64,000 bases of DNA from Desulfobotulus alkaliphilus (GCF_007830435.1 NZ_VLLC01000003.1:1-64000); one strand, 5' to 3'; positions 8,023-17,622 are shown, counted from the stretch's first letter. The notes: generated from the sequence alone by a model not told the origin. Numbers and translations: made by a program.

Positions 8023-8752
8023 GTCCCTCTCCCTTATGGATCACCTGACGGAATTGAGAAAGCGGCTGATCCGGTCGCTGATAGCCATCAGTATTGGCTT
8101 TCTGATATGCTACGGATTCAAGGAGCAGCTTTTTTTCATTCTTGTGGCCCCCCTGCAGGAAGCCATGGGAACAACGGGTTCCACCCTCATTTTTACAGGC
8201 CTTCCCGAAGCCTTTTTTACCTATCTTAAAGTTGCCCTTCTCGGTGGCCTTCTTCTTGCATCCCCTTATATTCTGACGGAATTCTGGCTTTTTGTTTCTC
8301 CGGGGCTGTATAAGAAAGAAAAAAAACTGCTGATTCCCATTATTTTTCTTTCGGTCTTCTTTTTTCTTGGGGGCGCTCTTTTTGGATATTTTATTGTTTT
8401 TCCATGGGGTTTTCGGTTTTTTCTTGGATTTGCAACGGAAAGTATCCATGCTCTGCCAGCCATGAAGGAATACCTCGCCTTTTCAAGCAAAATGCTTCTG
8501 GCCTTCGGGCTGGTATTTGAAATGCCCCTTGTACTGACGGCCATGGCCCGCATGGGGCTTGTAACGCCAGCATTTCTGGCAAAAAACCGGAAATACGCAC
8601 TTTTACTTTTTTTCGGACTGGCTGCCATCCTCACACCACCGGATGTGGTTACCCAGGTGATGATGGCCATTCCCCTTGTACTGCTCTATGAAATCAGCAT
8701 TATCGGTGCCCGTGTTTTTCAAAGAAAACCCATGGATCAGAAAGATCCATAA
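8012..8752 (+). CDS. tatC: Twin-arginine translocase subunit TatC
   Basis: The protein has 246 residues with six predicted membrane helices. The cytoplasmic N-terminus SLMDHLTELRKRLIRSLIAI carries the conserved HLxELRxR motif that binds the twin-arginine signal. A further conserved piece is PFGFRFFLGFA-like (FPWGFRFFLGFA). Later conserved pieces include LAFGLVFEMPLV and LTPPDVVTQVMMAIPLVLLYE. It is translationally coupled to tatA. Confidence 0.95.
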   Translation: MKDESLSLMDHLTELRKRLIRSLIAISIGFLICYGFKEQLFFILVAPLQEAMGTTGSTLIFTGLPEAFFTYLKVALLGGLLLASPYILTEFWLFVSPGLYKKEKKLLIPIIFLSVFFFLGGALFGYFIVFPWGFRFFLGFATESIHALPAMKEYLAFSSKMLLAFGLVFEMPLVLTAMARMGLVTPAFLAKNRKYALLLFFGLAAILTPPDVVTQVMMAIPLVLLYEISIIGARVFQRKPMDQKDP

Positions 8753-8832
8753 AAGATGCTGTTCATCATAAGGGTTTTTCGGCCCCCTCGCCGGAAGGCT
8801 CTCCTATCCCACCCCAAATGCAGGAGGTTTCC

Positions 8833-9273
8833 ATGAAACAGAAAAAAGGTTTTTTCCTGGCGCTGACAGGTGCTGCCCTACTTTTATGTGCTGCAGCCGT
8901 CGCACTGGCTGGTGCAATCAAAACAGAGGTCGATGATGTCATTCAAATGAAAACACCCATCTATGAAGAACACGAGCGCCCCCTTGTAACCTTTACCCAT
9001 AAGCTGCACTCAGAAGATTACGGCATTTCCTGCGGCACATGCCACCATGATGACAAGGGGCAACCCCTGGAACTGGTCATGGGTGATCCTGTACAGTCCT
9101 GCGCCGCATGCCACAGCATACCCGGTCAGAGACCAAGGGGAGACCAGACACCAAAGCTGGACTTCCATGCAGAGGCCATGCACGACAGCTGTCGAAGCTG
9201 CCATGCACAGTTCAACAGGGAAAAAGGGGAGCGCATTGCTCCCATCATGTGCAACCAGTGCCATACCAACTGA
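8833..9273 (+). CDS. Periplasmic tetraheme cytochrome, class III (c3/c7) type
   Basis: The protein has 146 residues, starting at MKQKKG after AGGAGG. A signal peptide (KKGFFLALTGAALLL, then AVALAGA) is followed by four CxxCH sites: CGTCHH, CAACHS, CRSCHA and CNQCHT. Additional His residues such as FTHKLHSED and LDFHAEAMHDS can serve as distal ligands, as in cytochrome c3 with bis-His hemes. It probably shuttles electrons in the periplasm between hydrogenases or formate dehydrogenases and membrane complexes. All four haem sites are CxxCH; none is the CxxxxCH form found in many c3 proteins. It stands alone between tatC and the dsr unit and is transcribed away from the promoter of the latter. 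Confidence 0.9.
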   Translation: MKQKKGFFLALTGAALLLCAAAVALAGAIKTEVDDVIQMKTPIYEEHERPLVTFTHKLHSEDYGISCGTCHHDDKGQPLELVMGDPVQSCAACHSIPGQRPRGDQTPKLDFHAEAMHDSCRSCHAQFNREKGERIAPIMCNQCHTN

Positions 9274-9372
9274 GAAAAGACGGATAAGCAGAATCAGCAG
9301 GATAAAACCAGAAAAACACGTACCTGAGGGGAAACGGGGAAAACGAGGGGATCAGGGCGTGTTATGCATCAG

Positions 9373-9408
9373 GGGGTGTCAGCACGGGAAGGTGCGGCAC
9401 CCCTTTTT
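9373..9408. terminator. Terminator between the cytochrome and cbiA genes
   Basis: GGGGTG (9373-9378) pairs with CACCCC (9398-9403), and an inner GCAC/GTGC extends the stem. Five Ts follow on the plus strand. It lies between convergent genes and may serve both. Confidence 0.65.
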
Positions 9409-9415
9409 ATTGATA

Positions 9416-10813
9416 TCACTTCCCGTATTCTTTAAACATGCGGGCCCTGTTCACCATGGCAGGGGCCCACTGGGGCGTTCCAAGGGCATGGATATGGGTA
9501 TAGGCGGCAAGGGTATTTTTAAAAATCAGACCATCCCTGCCCTTGGTAATCCCGGTTCCCCTTCCCATGGAAAATACCATGGGCACATCTTCCTGCAGGT
9601 ATTCCACTCTGGAATATCGGAATTCATGGCCAAGGATGGACAGTCCTTCGGGGAAAAAGGGATTTTTTTTCTCCACCGTCACCCGGACATAACCGTGTCC
9701 CTGGGGTTTATCACTGAAACCAAAACGGACAGGAAAAACACCGCACATGGGGTAAGATGTGCCATCCAGAATGAGGGCCTCTCCCAGATACATCAGTCCG
9801 CCGCATTCCGCATAGATGGGAAGCCCTGCATGGGCTGCTTCAAAAATGCTTTTCCTGAGACTGGCATTGGCGGTAAGGGACGTGGCATGGGTTTCGGGAA
9901 ATCCGCCGCCAATGTAAAGGGCGTCAATTTCCGGAAGCTCCTGATCTTCAAGGCTGTGGATGGGTATAAGCTCGGCCCCCTCGGCTTCAAGGGCTTCCAG
10001 ATTTTCAGGATAATAAAACTGAAAGGCCGCATCCTTTAAAAAACCTATTTTTACAGAACTTTCTTTTATGGATAAAGAATCCGAAATCAGCGGATCTTTT
10101 TTCTGATCGGCTTGGGGAGAAAGGGGCTGTGCAAGGCTGAAAACACGGTCCATATCCACATTTTCCCTGACAACAGCCGCAGATGTACGGATGGAGTGGG
10201 TAGCCCATCCATGTTCCTGGGTAGGAACAAGCCCCATATGGCGCTCCGGGAAATCCTGATCCCTGAGCTTGGGAATGGCCCCAAGAACAGGAACGCCCGT
10301 ATGGTGTTCAATGGCCTTTGTCAGAATCCCCGCATGACGGGTTCCTGCCACACGGTTCAGCACAACGCCACAGATCCGGACATCCGGATCAAAATGCAGG
10401 CAGCCAAGGACCAGCGCTGCCATGGTCCGGGTACTTTTGGTCACATCCAGACACAGGAGAACAGGGGCATCAATCAGTTTGGCAATGTCTGCGGTTGAGG
10501 TATTGCCCGCCAGATCAATGCCGTCATAAAGGCCCCGGTTTCCCTCTATGAGGGCAATATCCGATCCCTGACTGTGCCGGAAAAAAGAAGTGCGAACCAC
10601 ATGGGGTTCGCACAGATAGGTATCCAGATTATAGCAATGCCGGCCTGTGGCAAAGGCCAGCCAGCCGGCATCAATATAATCCGGACCTTTTTTAAAGGGA
10701 GCGACACCTATACCTGTCTGGGTCCAGGCCGCTGCAAGACCAATGGAAAGAATGGTTTTGCCTGACCCGCCCCGTAAGGCGGCAATGGCAATGCGGGGTA
10801 TATCATAACGCAT
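9416..10813 (-). CDS. cbiA: Cobyrinic acid a,c-diamide synthase family amidase (CbiA/DsrN type)
   Basis: The protein has 465 residues. The ATG at 10813 is chosen because RIAIAALRGGSGKTILSIGL (P-loop) begins right after it; an upstream ATG would overlap dsrD. The N-terminal ATP-binding domain (P-loop, KKGPDYIDAGW, NRGLYDG) is followed by a class I glutamine amidotransferase domain with the nucleophile in YAECGGLMYLG and the His in LGHEFRYS. CbiA amidates the a and c side chains of cobyrinate. In sulfate reducers a homologue next to dsrABD (DsrN) is thought to make the amidated siroheme of sulfite reductase, and the 31-bp gap to dsrD supports that role here. A cobalamin role cannot be excluded. 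Confidence 0.88.
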   Translation of the reverse strand: MRYDIPRIAIAALRGGSGKTILSIGLAAAWTQTGIGVAPFKKGPDYIDAGWLAFATGRHCYNLDTYLCEPHVVRTSFFRHSQGSDIALIEGNRGLYDGIDLAGNTSTADIAKLIDAPVLLCLDVTKSTRTMAALVLGCLHFDPDVRICGVVLNRVAGTRHAGILTKAIEHHTGVPVLGAIPKLRDQDFPERHMGLVPTQEHGWATHSIRTSAAVVRENVDMDRVFSLAQPLSPQADQKKDPLISDSLSIKESSVKIGFLKDAAFQFYYPENLEALEAEGAELIPIHSLEDQELPEIDALYIGGGFPETHATSLTANASLRKSIFEAAHAGLPIYAECGGLMYLGEALILDGTSYPMCGVFPVRFGFSDKPQGHGYVRVTVEKKNPFFPEGLSILGHEFRYSRVEYLQEDVPMVFSMGRGTGITKGRDGLIFKNTLAAYTHIHALGTPQWAPAMVNRARMFKEYGK

Positions 10814-10844
10814 GAAGCCGGTTGCTCCGTTCAAAAAGCTTTTT

Positions 10845-11087
10845 TTATTCGCCTTCAGCGCCAGCCTGCTTGCCTGCACCTTTAAGGCCGATCATGGTGG
10901 AAGAACCGGAAGACCAGTATTCCAGAATGCCTTCACCCACCAATTTATTGATGAAGTTTTTTACGGTTCTGGGACCTTCATCGGGGAAAATGGTATAAAA
11001 ATCTTTCAGGTAAAATTTTGATTTGGTTTTGGATTTCTTTTCGATGTAATCCAAAACCATTTCTTTTGCATTATCCGGAAGAGCCAT
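10845..11087 (-). CDS. dsrD: Dissimilatory sulfite reductase-associated protein DsrD
   Basis: The protein has 80 residues. GGAGG five bases before the ATG at 11087 decides the start. The winged-helix protein (KFYLKDFYTIFPDEGPRTVK, then NFINKLVGEGILEYWSSGS) has the usual DsrD length of about 78 residues. DsrD is found in sulfate and sulfite reducers with reductive DsrAB and has been reported to activate the enzyme. Its place directly behind dsrB, 75 bp away, is the canonical order, and its presence argues for a reductive rather than sulfur-oxidising Dsr pathway. Confidence 0.93.
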   Translation of the reverse strand: MALPDNAKEMVLDYIEKKSKTKSKFYLKDFYTIFPDEGPRTVKNFINKLVGEGILEYWSSGSSTMIGLKGAGKQAGAEGE

Positions 11088-11162
11088 GTACGCCTCCATA
11101 AGAAAAAAGTTTTGGCCGGCACCTGTCAGGGTACCGGCCTCATGAAGCAAAAGACTCAGTTC

Positions 11163-12311
11163 TTAAAACTTGAACTGGGTAGACTGCCGCCAGGTGTAGT
11201 ATGCATGATCGCGGAAATCATCGATCAGGTGGTGCGTAAATTCAAGTTCACACTTCTCGAAGAAACGCTCCCAGCCAATACGCTCGGCCCAGTCACCAAC
11301 ACGCTCGTATTTTCTGGCATCGCTGGCATAGGCTTCAACCATGCGACGGATGGTCTGGGTCATCGTGGGCCAGCGGGGCATTTCATTTTCAATGAAGGCC
11401 ACAACAACCTTGGAGAACTTGGGCGGGTTGATGCGGTTGGAAATCTTGCCACCCACCATGAGAACAATACCGTCACCTTCGGTGTCGGAAATGGGCAGTG
11501 AGGGGCACATGGTGTAGCAGTTACCACAGTACATGCAGCGCTCATTATTGATGGCAAGGCTGTTCACCTTGGTGCCATCGGGCAGCTCATGCTTGGCAGG
11601 CTTGATGGCCGCCGTGGGGCAGGAGGCAATGGCCAGAGGAATTTCACACTGCTTGTCCAGATACTCATGGTCAATCATCGGCGGCTTTCTGTGGTAGCCG
11701 AGGATGGCAATGTCAGAGCAGTGAACGGCACCGCACATGTTCAGACAGCAGGCCATGGCAATGCGCAGTTTGGCAGGAAGACGCATGTCCTGGAAATCCG
11801 TGAACATTTCGTCCATGGTGGCCTTCACGGTACCGGAACCATCCGTGGCAGGAGTGTGGCAGTGAATCCAGCCCTGGGTATGAACGATGTTGGAGATACC
11901 TGCGCCCGTACCACCAATGGGGAACTTGAAGGAACCACCTGCAAACTTGCGGTCTTTCAGGTCAGCCTTAAGGGCTTCAACCTTGTCCTTGGAGTCCACC
12001 ATAAATTCAATGTTGTTACGGGTGGTGAACCGCAGGTAACCGTCACAGTGCTTGTCTGCAATGTCGCAGATTTCACGGATGAGCGTACCGGACATCAGGC
12101 GGGCACCACCACAGCGGACGGTATATACCTCGTCTCCGCTTTCGGCAACATGGACCAGAACGCCGGGTTCAATGATTTCATGGTACAGCCACTTCCCCTT
12201 GTTGGCCTTGATGACCGGGGGATAGAATTCTTCAAAGTGACGAGGACCGATATCTGTAATCCGGTTTTCCATCGGAACAGCCGGATTGTAACCAGAGGAT
12301 ACAAAAGCCAT
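11163..12311 (-). CDS. dsrB: Dissimilatory sulfite reductase, beta subunit
   Basis: The protein has 382 residues, close to known DsrB. The sirohaem/4Fe-4S cysteines are seen in [13 protein letters not shown], with a further Cys in [12 protein letters not shown] ferredoxin-like insert has [15 protein letters not shown]. The sequence [20 protein letters not shown] is a DsrB hallmark. With DsrA it forms the cytoplasmic heterotetramer that reduces sulfite, passing the product to DsrC. The gene is 18 bp downstream of dsrA. The opposite strand carries a very long accidental frame over dsrB and dsrA. Confidence 0.97.
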   Translation of the reverse strand: MAFVSSGYNPAVPMENRITDIGPRHFEEFYPPVIKANKGKWLYHEIIEPGVLVHVAESGDEVYTVRCGGARLMSGTLIREICDIADKHCDGYLRFTTRNNIEFMVDSKDKVEALKADLKDRKFAGGSFKFPIGGTGAGISNIVHTQGWIHCHTPATDGSGTVKATMDEMFTDFQDMRLPAKLRIAMACCLNMCGAVHCSDIAILGYHRKPPMIDHEYLDKQCEIPLAIASCPTAAIKPAKHELPDGTKVNSLAINNERCMYCGNCYTMCPSLPISDTEGDGIVLMVGGKISNRINPPKFSKVVVAFIENEMPRWPTMTQTIRRMVEAYASDARKYERVGDWAERIGWERFFEKCELEFTHHLIDDFRDHAYYTWRQSTQFKF

Positions 12312-12329
12312 GGATTATTCCTCCCCTTC

Positions 12330-13649
12330 TTAGCGCTTGTGATGTTTTCTGTATTCTTTGACGTCACGCTCCCAGCCACCGGGTACTTCATCTTCTTTCC
12401 AGAAGATGTAGGGGTTACAGCGGGGTTCACTGACGTGGCGTGCATCCGCTTTAATACCGGTAACTTCCAGCATTTTCTGGAAACCGGCACGGCGGATAAG
12501 CTCACCAAGACGCTCACGGTTCTTGCCTTCTTCCATCCACCAATCCCAGATAGATTCAATAACTTCCGTAACGGCAGCATAATCATCTTCGGGATTGACT
12601 TCCACAAAGGGAGCCAGAAGGGAGCCCATCTGCTGACCATCAAGGATAGGAGCCTTGGCACCGACCAGAATGGAAAGACCGGTATCCTGACCTACGCGAA
12701 GGGCGCGGGGCATGGCGTTGATGCAGTGCATGCAGCGGTTGCACTCTTTGTTATCGATTTTCAGCTCTTTGCCTTCCATCCACATACATTCGGTGGGGCA
12801 GAGATCAATCACTTCCTTCTGAATATCGAATGCACCCCAGTCACGGCCTTTGAAGGCACCACCGTTGGGAGCAATTTCACCACCGATATAGGCCTGAACA
12901 GCTTCCTGATCAATGCGGATATCGTCCTTCCAGGTTCCGATGAAGCTCATGTCGGAACGGGCAATGGAGGCAACGCAGCCATTGGGGCAACCGTCAAACT
13001 TGAACTTGAACTTGTAGGGGAAGGCGGGACGGTGCAGCTCGTCCTGATACAGATTGGTGAGGAAGTGACACAGGGCATTGGTGTCATAGCAGGAAAATTC
13101 ACAACGGGAAGAACCGATGCAGTCCGCAGGGGTTCTCAGGTTGGAGCCGGAGCCGCCAAGGTCTGTGTTCAGGTTGTGGGTCAGCTCATAGAAGATTTCT
13201 TCGAGCTGCTCGGTACGGGTACCAAGGAAAATGATGTCACCCGTGGAGCCGTGCATGTTGGTCATGCCGGAACCGCGCATCTGCCAGATGTCCATGAGCT
13301 GACGCAGGTAGTCTGCTTTGTAATACTTACCCGCAGGCTGTGCCACGCGGACGGTGTGGAAGTGGGCAACACCGGGGAACATTTCCGGCTGGTCGCAGTA
13401 ACGACCGATAACACCACCACCATAACCGAATACACCAACGATACCCCCATGTTTCCAGTGGGTACGGCCATGTACATAAGAAAGTTCCAGAACACCCATG
13501 AGGTCATCCACAACATCCACAGGAATCTGAAATTCAATGCCGGCCTCATTCTTGGCACGGACTTCAGCTTCAAGCTTCATGTCGGAGACGAAGCTCGGCC
13601 AGGGGCCAGACTCCAGCTGGTCCAGCAACGGAGTTTCGTGTTTTGCCAT
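12330..13649 (-). CDS. dsrA: Dissimilatory sulfite reductase, alpha subunit
   Basis: The protein has 439 residues, with GGAGG upstream of the start. Diagnostic DsrA motifs: HGRTHWKHGGIVGVFGYGGG, GSGMTNMHGSTGDIIFLGTR, RTPADCIGSSRCEFSCYDTN, FKFDGCPNGCVASIARSD and a ferredoxin domain NKECNRCMHCINAMPRAL. The Cys residues in the third and fourth motifs hold the 4Fe-4S cluster coupled to sirohaem. It is the first gene of the dsrA-dsrB-dsrD-cbiA unit and marks the organism as able to reduce sulfite as a terminal electron acceptor. Confidence 0.98.
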   Translation of the reverse strand: MAKHETPLLDQLESGPWPSFVSDMKLEAEVRAKNEAGIEFQIPVDVVDDLMGVLELSYVHGRTHWKHGGIVGVFGYGGGVIGRYCDQPEMFPGVAHFHTVRVAQPAGKYYKADYLRQLMDIWQMRGSGMTNMHGSTGDIIFLGTRTEQLEEIFYELTHNLNTDLGGSGSNLRTPADCIGSSRCEFSCYDTNALCHFLTNLYQDELHRPAFPYKFKFKFDGCPNGCVASIARSDMSFIGTWKDDIRIDQEAVQAYIGGEIAPNGGAFKGRDWGAFDIQKEVIDLCPTECMWMEGKELKIDNKECNRCMHCINAMPRALRVGQDTGLSILVGAKAPILDGQQMGSLLAPFVEVNPEDDYAAVTEVIESIWDWWMEEGKNRERLGELIRRAGFQKMLEVTGIKADARHVSEPRCNPYIFWKEDEVPGGWERDVKEYRKHHKR

Positions 13650-13782
13650 TACCTTACCTCCATGTGAAAGATTTACAATCCTGACGTTTCGTCAAGGGGA
13701 ACTCACCGTAAAACCAAAACATTCGCAATGCATTACTATCGCTTTCAAATAACCCTTTATTTCTCTCTATTCAAAGATGGAT

Positions 13783-13811
13783 CATATAGGATGTGAACGC
13801 TCCATTGTCAA
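13783..13811 (-). promoter_or_regulatory. Sigma70-type promoter of the dsr unit
   Basis: On the minus strand TTGACA (13811-13806) is followed after exactly 17 bases by TATATG (13788-13783). The start codon of dsrA lies about 133 bases further on, so the leader is about 125 nt. No riboswitch-like fold was recognised in it. Confidence 0.6.
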
Positions 13812-13935
13812 TAAAAAAGGGGTTTTTCTTAAAAACCAATAGCTCTTATTTATCAACATTTTTTATCAGAATACCCTATATTGCCCACAGTGCAAAAAAA
13901 AGCTCTCCATCTTGTATTTTATTACAAAAAAATAT

Positions 13936-15048
13936 TTACCTGTTTTTTTTGTCTTCACATATTGCCTCAAAAACACCGTCTGAATGCACCCTCAGATTTT
14001 TTTTAATCAGAACAATTTCCGGGGCCATGGGATTGTAGGCAGACAAAAGATCTCCATGGGCAGAAAAAAGGTGATCCCTGCCCATGGACCGGACAATCTC
14101 AGGAAGGGCCTCCCTGACCATTGCCATTTCTTTGCTGTCCGGATATTTTTCAGACAAGCCTTCAAAAAAACCGGCAATACATGGCGCAAGCACATAATCC
14201 GGAGCCCATACCAGCTCTCCCACACCATCTGAGCGATCCAGCCGCATCCGCAGCAGCATATTCCATAAAAAATGAAAAAGACCTTCCAGTTTATCCGAAA
14301 GATCCGCCTCTTCAGAATCCATGGAGATGAGGCTGGTGTACTGACGCACGGTGATCAGGCGGACATCCAGCCTGTCTGAATCCGGACATACAACAAAATC
14401 TCCGGCAGCATGGTGCCAGGGAAATATCTGGTCAAAGGTGTTAAAATCATAGGCCTGAGTGAGGATGGAAGCCGCCTGACGGAAAAGATCAGACACCTCT
14501 TTTTCCTGCAAGGCAGACCTGCTTCCATCATCCTGCCAGACCTGCATCTCCAGGGAACCGTTTTTCAGACCGGACCAGTGAAACTCACAAAAGCCTTCAA
14601 ACCAGGGGGCTGAAAAAAAAGAAGCTCTTTTTCCTCCTTCCAGTTCACCTTCACCGGAAAAATACACTTCAGGAATACCCCTTACAGCCTTATTCTTCAG
14701 TTTCCCAAGAGCCTTTATTTCCGTAGCCATGGTGCGGATACCTGCTTCACTGACAGCCCCGTTCACTACCAGAGGCTGACCGGCCCTTTCATTAATAAGT
14801 ACCCTGCACGGATGGTAAAAGGCACCATGCTTTTCAAGGACAATATGGATTTTCTCTATTTTTTCACCATAAATGCCTTCAATTGCACCAAGATGTTCAT
14901 TCAGAAAATGGGCCACCCCCTTAAGGAAAACCCCGCACTGAATATCCGTATCCAGATCTGTCCCTGCCGGCAGCAGATGGGAATACAGGGGGTCTGAAGG
15001 AAAGACACGATCCCCCATACCAGAAATACCATAAGAATAAAGGGTCAT
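13936..15048 (-). CDS. Protein of unknown function (370 residues)
   Basis: I do not recognise the family. The start is placed at MTLYSYG, after GGAAAAG; an ATG ten codons upstream has no ribosome site. The protein is soluble, with no signal peptide or membrane helix. Readable segments include GAIEGIYGEKIEKIHIVLEK, CRVLINERAGQPLVVNG and, near the end, GRDHLFSAHGDLLSAYNPMA. The last stretch (HGDLLSAYN) is superficially like the HGDLxxxN loop of aminoglycoside-phosphotransferase/choline-kinase folds, but no matching metal-binding loop was found downstream. It is followed on its upstream side by a TPR gene on the same strand, 61 bp away, and the two may be co-transcribed. Confidence 0.55.
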   Translation of the reverse strand: MTLYSYGISGMGDRVFPSDPLYSHLLPAGTDLDTDIQCGVFLKGVAHFLNEHLGAIEGIYGEKIEKIHIVLEKHGAFYHPCRVLINERAGQPLVVNGAVSEAGIRTMATEIKALGKLKNKAVRGIPEVYFSGEGELEGGKRASFFSAPWFEGFCEFHWSGLKNGSLEMQVWQDDGSRSALQEKEVSDLFRQAASILTQAYDFNTFDQIFPWHHAAGDFVVCPDSDRLDVRLITVRQYTSLISMDSEEADLSDKLEGLFHFLWNMLLRMRLDRSDGVGELVWAPDYVLAPCIAGFFEGLSEKYPDSKEMAMVREALPEIVRSMGRDHLFSAHGDLLSAYNPMAPEIVLIKKNLRVHSDGVFEAICEDKKNR

Positions 15049-15109
15049 GATCTTTTCCGTTCCCTTGCAGACAGCCATGGCCGTCCGGCTGCACTGCCGC
15101 TTGTCAGCG

Positions 15110-15751
15110 TCATACGTTTTTCCTGTGGGAGTCCAGCTCTTTTTTCAAGCCTTCTGCCAGTGGGTATCCAAGGGATTCTGCTTTGTCGGCATTTTCAATG
15201 GCCTGGTCATAGTCCCCTTTTTCAAGGTAAGCCACCGCCAGATTGTTATAGGATATGGGAAAATCCGGATTGATTTCTATGGCCTGCCTGCAGGCTTCAA
15301 TGGCTTCGTCCAGAAGCCCCTGCATCAGATAGGCGGTTGCCAGCGTTGTGAAAGCCTGAATGTTTTTTGAATTAAAAACAATACTCTTTCTGAGATGCTT
15401 AACGGCTTCATCTATATTTCCATTTTGCAGCTCAAGGTATCCTATGTTGGCATATCCCGGAGAAAAACCGGCCCTCGCCTTGATGGACCTTTTATTATAA
15501 TGCAGACAACCTTCCTCGTCTCCCCTCTGGAGGCAGATGGCACCCAGCTGCACAAAGGCTTCCGCGAGATTGGGGCTGCAGGAGATGGCCTCGTGCAGAT
15601 GGGATTCCGCTTCCTCATATTTTTTCTGACCCATGAGGGCCACGGCCAGATTGTAGTGCGTCGCACCACACTCGGAGTTGGATGCCAGTGCCATCCGCTG
15701 CTTTGCTATATATTCATCGGCGTTCTGTGCTTTATGCATATTTTTTTTCAT
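15110..15751 (-). CDS. Tetratricopeptide repeat protein
   Basis: The protein has 213 residues. Two starts compete, at 15751 (MKKNMHK, AAGGGG immediately before) and 15739 (MHKAQ, same site 12 bases away). At least five TPR units are visible, for example GATHYNLAVALMGQKKYEEA, LAEAFVQLGAICLQRGDEEG, SPGYANIGYLELQNGNIDEA, IQAFTTLATAYLMQGLLDEA and PISYNNLAVAYLEKGDYDQA. Such proteins are protein-protein adaptors and the partner is unknown. No signal peptide is seen. The region upstream holds an interspersed element whose end would form a false N-terminal extension. Confidence 0.8.
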   Translation of the reverse strand: MKKNMHKAQNADEYIAKQRMALASNSECGATHYNLAVALMGQKKYEEAESHLHEAISCSPNLAEAFVQLGAICLQRGDEEGCLHYNKRSIKARAGFSPGYANIGYLELQNGNIDEAVKHLRKSIVFNSKNIQAFTTLATAYLMQGLLDEAIEACRQAIEINPDFPISYNNLAVAYLEKGDYDQAIENADKAESLGYPLAEGLKKELDSHRKNV

Positions 15752-15871
15752 CCCCTTAAAGTGTAACTTTTCAAAAAAAATTCCATGGACATGTAATCCC
15801 TGCGTATCTCCCTGCCCAGCCTTGCAGATCATCCATAAGAACAATGGATGAAGGATAATAAAAAAAACCAT

Positions 15872-16181
15872 GTAATTGTTCAGCACAGTTTTCCAAGTAC
15901 CATAGCTGCAAGACAGATGCACAGGCCCCAGGCTATTTGCCCGTGACGCAATCTTATTCGGGAGCTTCTTGCCCTGTGCGGAAGCGCAAAAAACTCCCCG
16001 CCACAGGCAGGATAAGCTTTTTTATTACCATATCAGGCTTGAGCACGCTGCCTTTGTGGCAGCTCAGACAGTTTGCCGCTTCTTTCGCACAGGCCTGCAA
16101 AGCTCTGATCCGAAACGATTGCAATGTCACTTGCAAATAGCCACGGAGCCTTGCAACAGTACGAAGCTGCTGAATAATTAC
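15872..16181 (-). mobile_element. IS66-type MITE, copy C (short form, exact 8-bp duplication)
   Basis: This 310-bp copy is in the reverse orientation. It is flanked by an exact AAAACCAT on both sides (15864-15871 and 16182-16189). It has the same 37-bp subterminal deletion as copy B, so that short form must have moved after the deletion occurred. It lies between the divergent TPR and dapA-like genes. Confidence 0.9.
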
Positions 16182-16487
16182 AAAACCATGAACCTTTATC
16201 ATAAAACAACAAAAATTACTTAAGGTGTTCCGTTAGTATGGGCCGTCCCTTTCTGTCAAGGATATTTGTCTTTCCTGTATTCCCAAAGGGTTAAATATTG
16301 TCAAATCATAAAATATATGGTAGCCGACAGTCTGTAATTAAAAAAAATACCCATGGTGCCCTACAGAATTTTTTCACAATAAACCATAAAAATATTTATA
16401 TTTTATTAAAAATGAATCCGGTTTGTCCGGACAAAATATCTGATTTTTTCTGGCTGTTTATTTTTAACCATATGAAGGGAGTTTTAT

Positions 16488-17540
16488 ATGCGCACAGGCT
16501 GCTATACTGCGCTGGTCACCCCCATGACCAACAACACCGTTGATTACAAGGGCCTTGAAGCACTGGTGGACTTCCAGCTTCAATCCGGAGTTACGGGCAT
16601 TCTTGCCGTGGGAACAACGGGAGAAAGCCCCACCCTTAACTGGGAAGAACATAATACGGTCATTAAAACCGTTGCCTCAAAATGTAAGGATAAGGCCCTG
16701 TGTATTGCCGGTGCCGGCAGCAACAATACCGCAGAATCCATGAATGCGGCCATCCATGCCGCAGATTGCGGAGTGGATGCCATTTTACTGGTAGATCCTT
16801 ATTATAACGGTCCAAGCTCCCTTGAAATAAGAAGAGAGTACATTGCACCCGTAGCAAAAGCCGTTCCTGATATAGATATTATTCCCTATATCATCCCCGG
16901 CCGTACCGGTGCCCAGATGTTTCCCGAAGACCTCGCTGTTTTGCATCAGCAGTATAAAAACATCCGCTGTGTGAAGGAGGCTACGGGCGATCTCGACAAT
17001 ATGCGCCGCACACGGGAATGCTGTGGCAAGGATTTTCTTATCTTCTCAGGAGATGATGCCCTCACCTTTCCCATGATGACAGATCCTTACATTGCTGCTT
17101 CCGGCATTATATCCGTGGCTTCCAATATCGTTCCGGCACTGATCACAGAAATGACCTATTGCCTTGGAAGGGGAGAAACCCAGAGGGCACAGCAGATTCT
17201 TTCGGATATAGAGCCCCTTTTCCGGCTGGTCACCGTCACCACCCAGGAAGAAACCCCCTATGGCCCGGTTGCCTGCCGTGCCAGAAACCCTCTCGCCCTG
17301 AAAACACTGATGCAGCTTATCGGTATGCCTTCAGGCCCCTGCAGAAAACCCTTAGGAAAAATGACACAAAAAGGTTTTGAATTTGTTCTGGCCACAGCAA
17401 GGGAAGTTCATCAGAAAAATCCCGATGTACTGGGTTTTGCAGCAACATTCTTTGATGTGGATATAGAAGAGAGACTGAACAATCCTGAATACTGGAAACA
17501 TCTTTACTATACGGAAGAATACACAGAAACGCCCGCATAA
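16488..17540 (+). CDS. dapA: Dihydrodipicolinate synthase family protein
   Basis: The protein has 350 residues, about 50 more than standard DapA. The (beta/alpha)8 aldolase has GTTGESPTL near residue 43, the Tyr-containing IIPYIIPGRTG near 130, and the Schiff-base Lys in CVKEATGD near 164. The motif GDDALTF matches the family. This fits condensation of pyruvate with aspartate semialdehyde in lysine and cell-wall synthesis. The C-terminal extension (from about residue 300, FAATFFDVDIEERLNNPEYW) is unusual. Related lyases (N-acetylneuraminate, KDG aldolase) are alternatives, but the motif set favours DapA. It is monocistronic, ending in a strong terminator. Confidence 0.82.
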   Translation: MRTGCYTALVTPMTNNTVDYKGLEALVDFQLQSGVTGILAVGTTGESPTLNWEEHNTVIKTVASKCKDKALCIAGAGSNNTAESMNAAIHAADCGVDAILLVDPYYNGPSSLEIRREYIAPVAKAVPDIDIIPYIIPGRTGAQMFPEDLAVLHQQYKNIRCVKEATGDLDNMRRTRECCGKDFLIFSGDDALTFPMMTDPYIAASGIISVASNIVPALITEMTYCLGRGETQRAQQILSDIEPLFRLVTVTTQEETPYGPVACRARNPLALKTLMQLIGMPSGPCRKPLGKMTQKGFEFVLATAREVHQKNPDVLGFAATFFDVDIEERLNNPEYWKHLYYTEEYTETPA

Positions 17541-17557
17541 GAGGCCGTACAAAAAAC

Positions 17558-17593
17558 TGTGTCAGGATTCCCTTCATGGTGAATCCTGACACA
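17558..17593. terminator. Bidirectional terminator hairpin
   Basis: TGTGTCAGGATTC (17558-17570) and GAATCCTGACACA (17581-17593) are perfect 13-bp arms around a 10-base loop, between the convergent dapA-like and YkgJ genes. The T run is weak on both sides. Confidence 0.65.
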
Positions 17594-17622
17594 GAGATAC
17601 CCGGACATAAGGCATTAAAAAT

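Noticed and set aside
8266-8670. Minus-strand frames over tatC
   Set aside because: They are shadows of a certain membrane protein gene.
11589-13667. A 692-codon open frame on the plus strand over dsrB and dsrA
   Set aside because: It is the antisense of two certain genes. Its composition (Gly, Thr, His, Val rich) is what the complement of their codons gives, and it has no ribosome site or recognisable domain.
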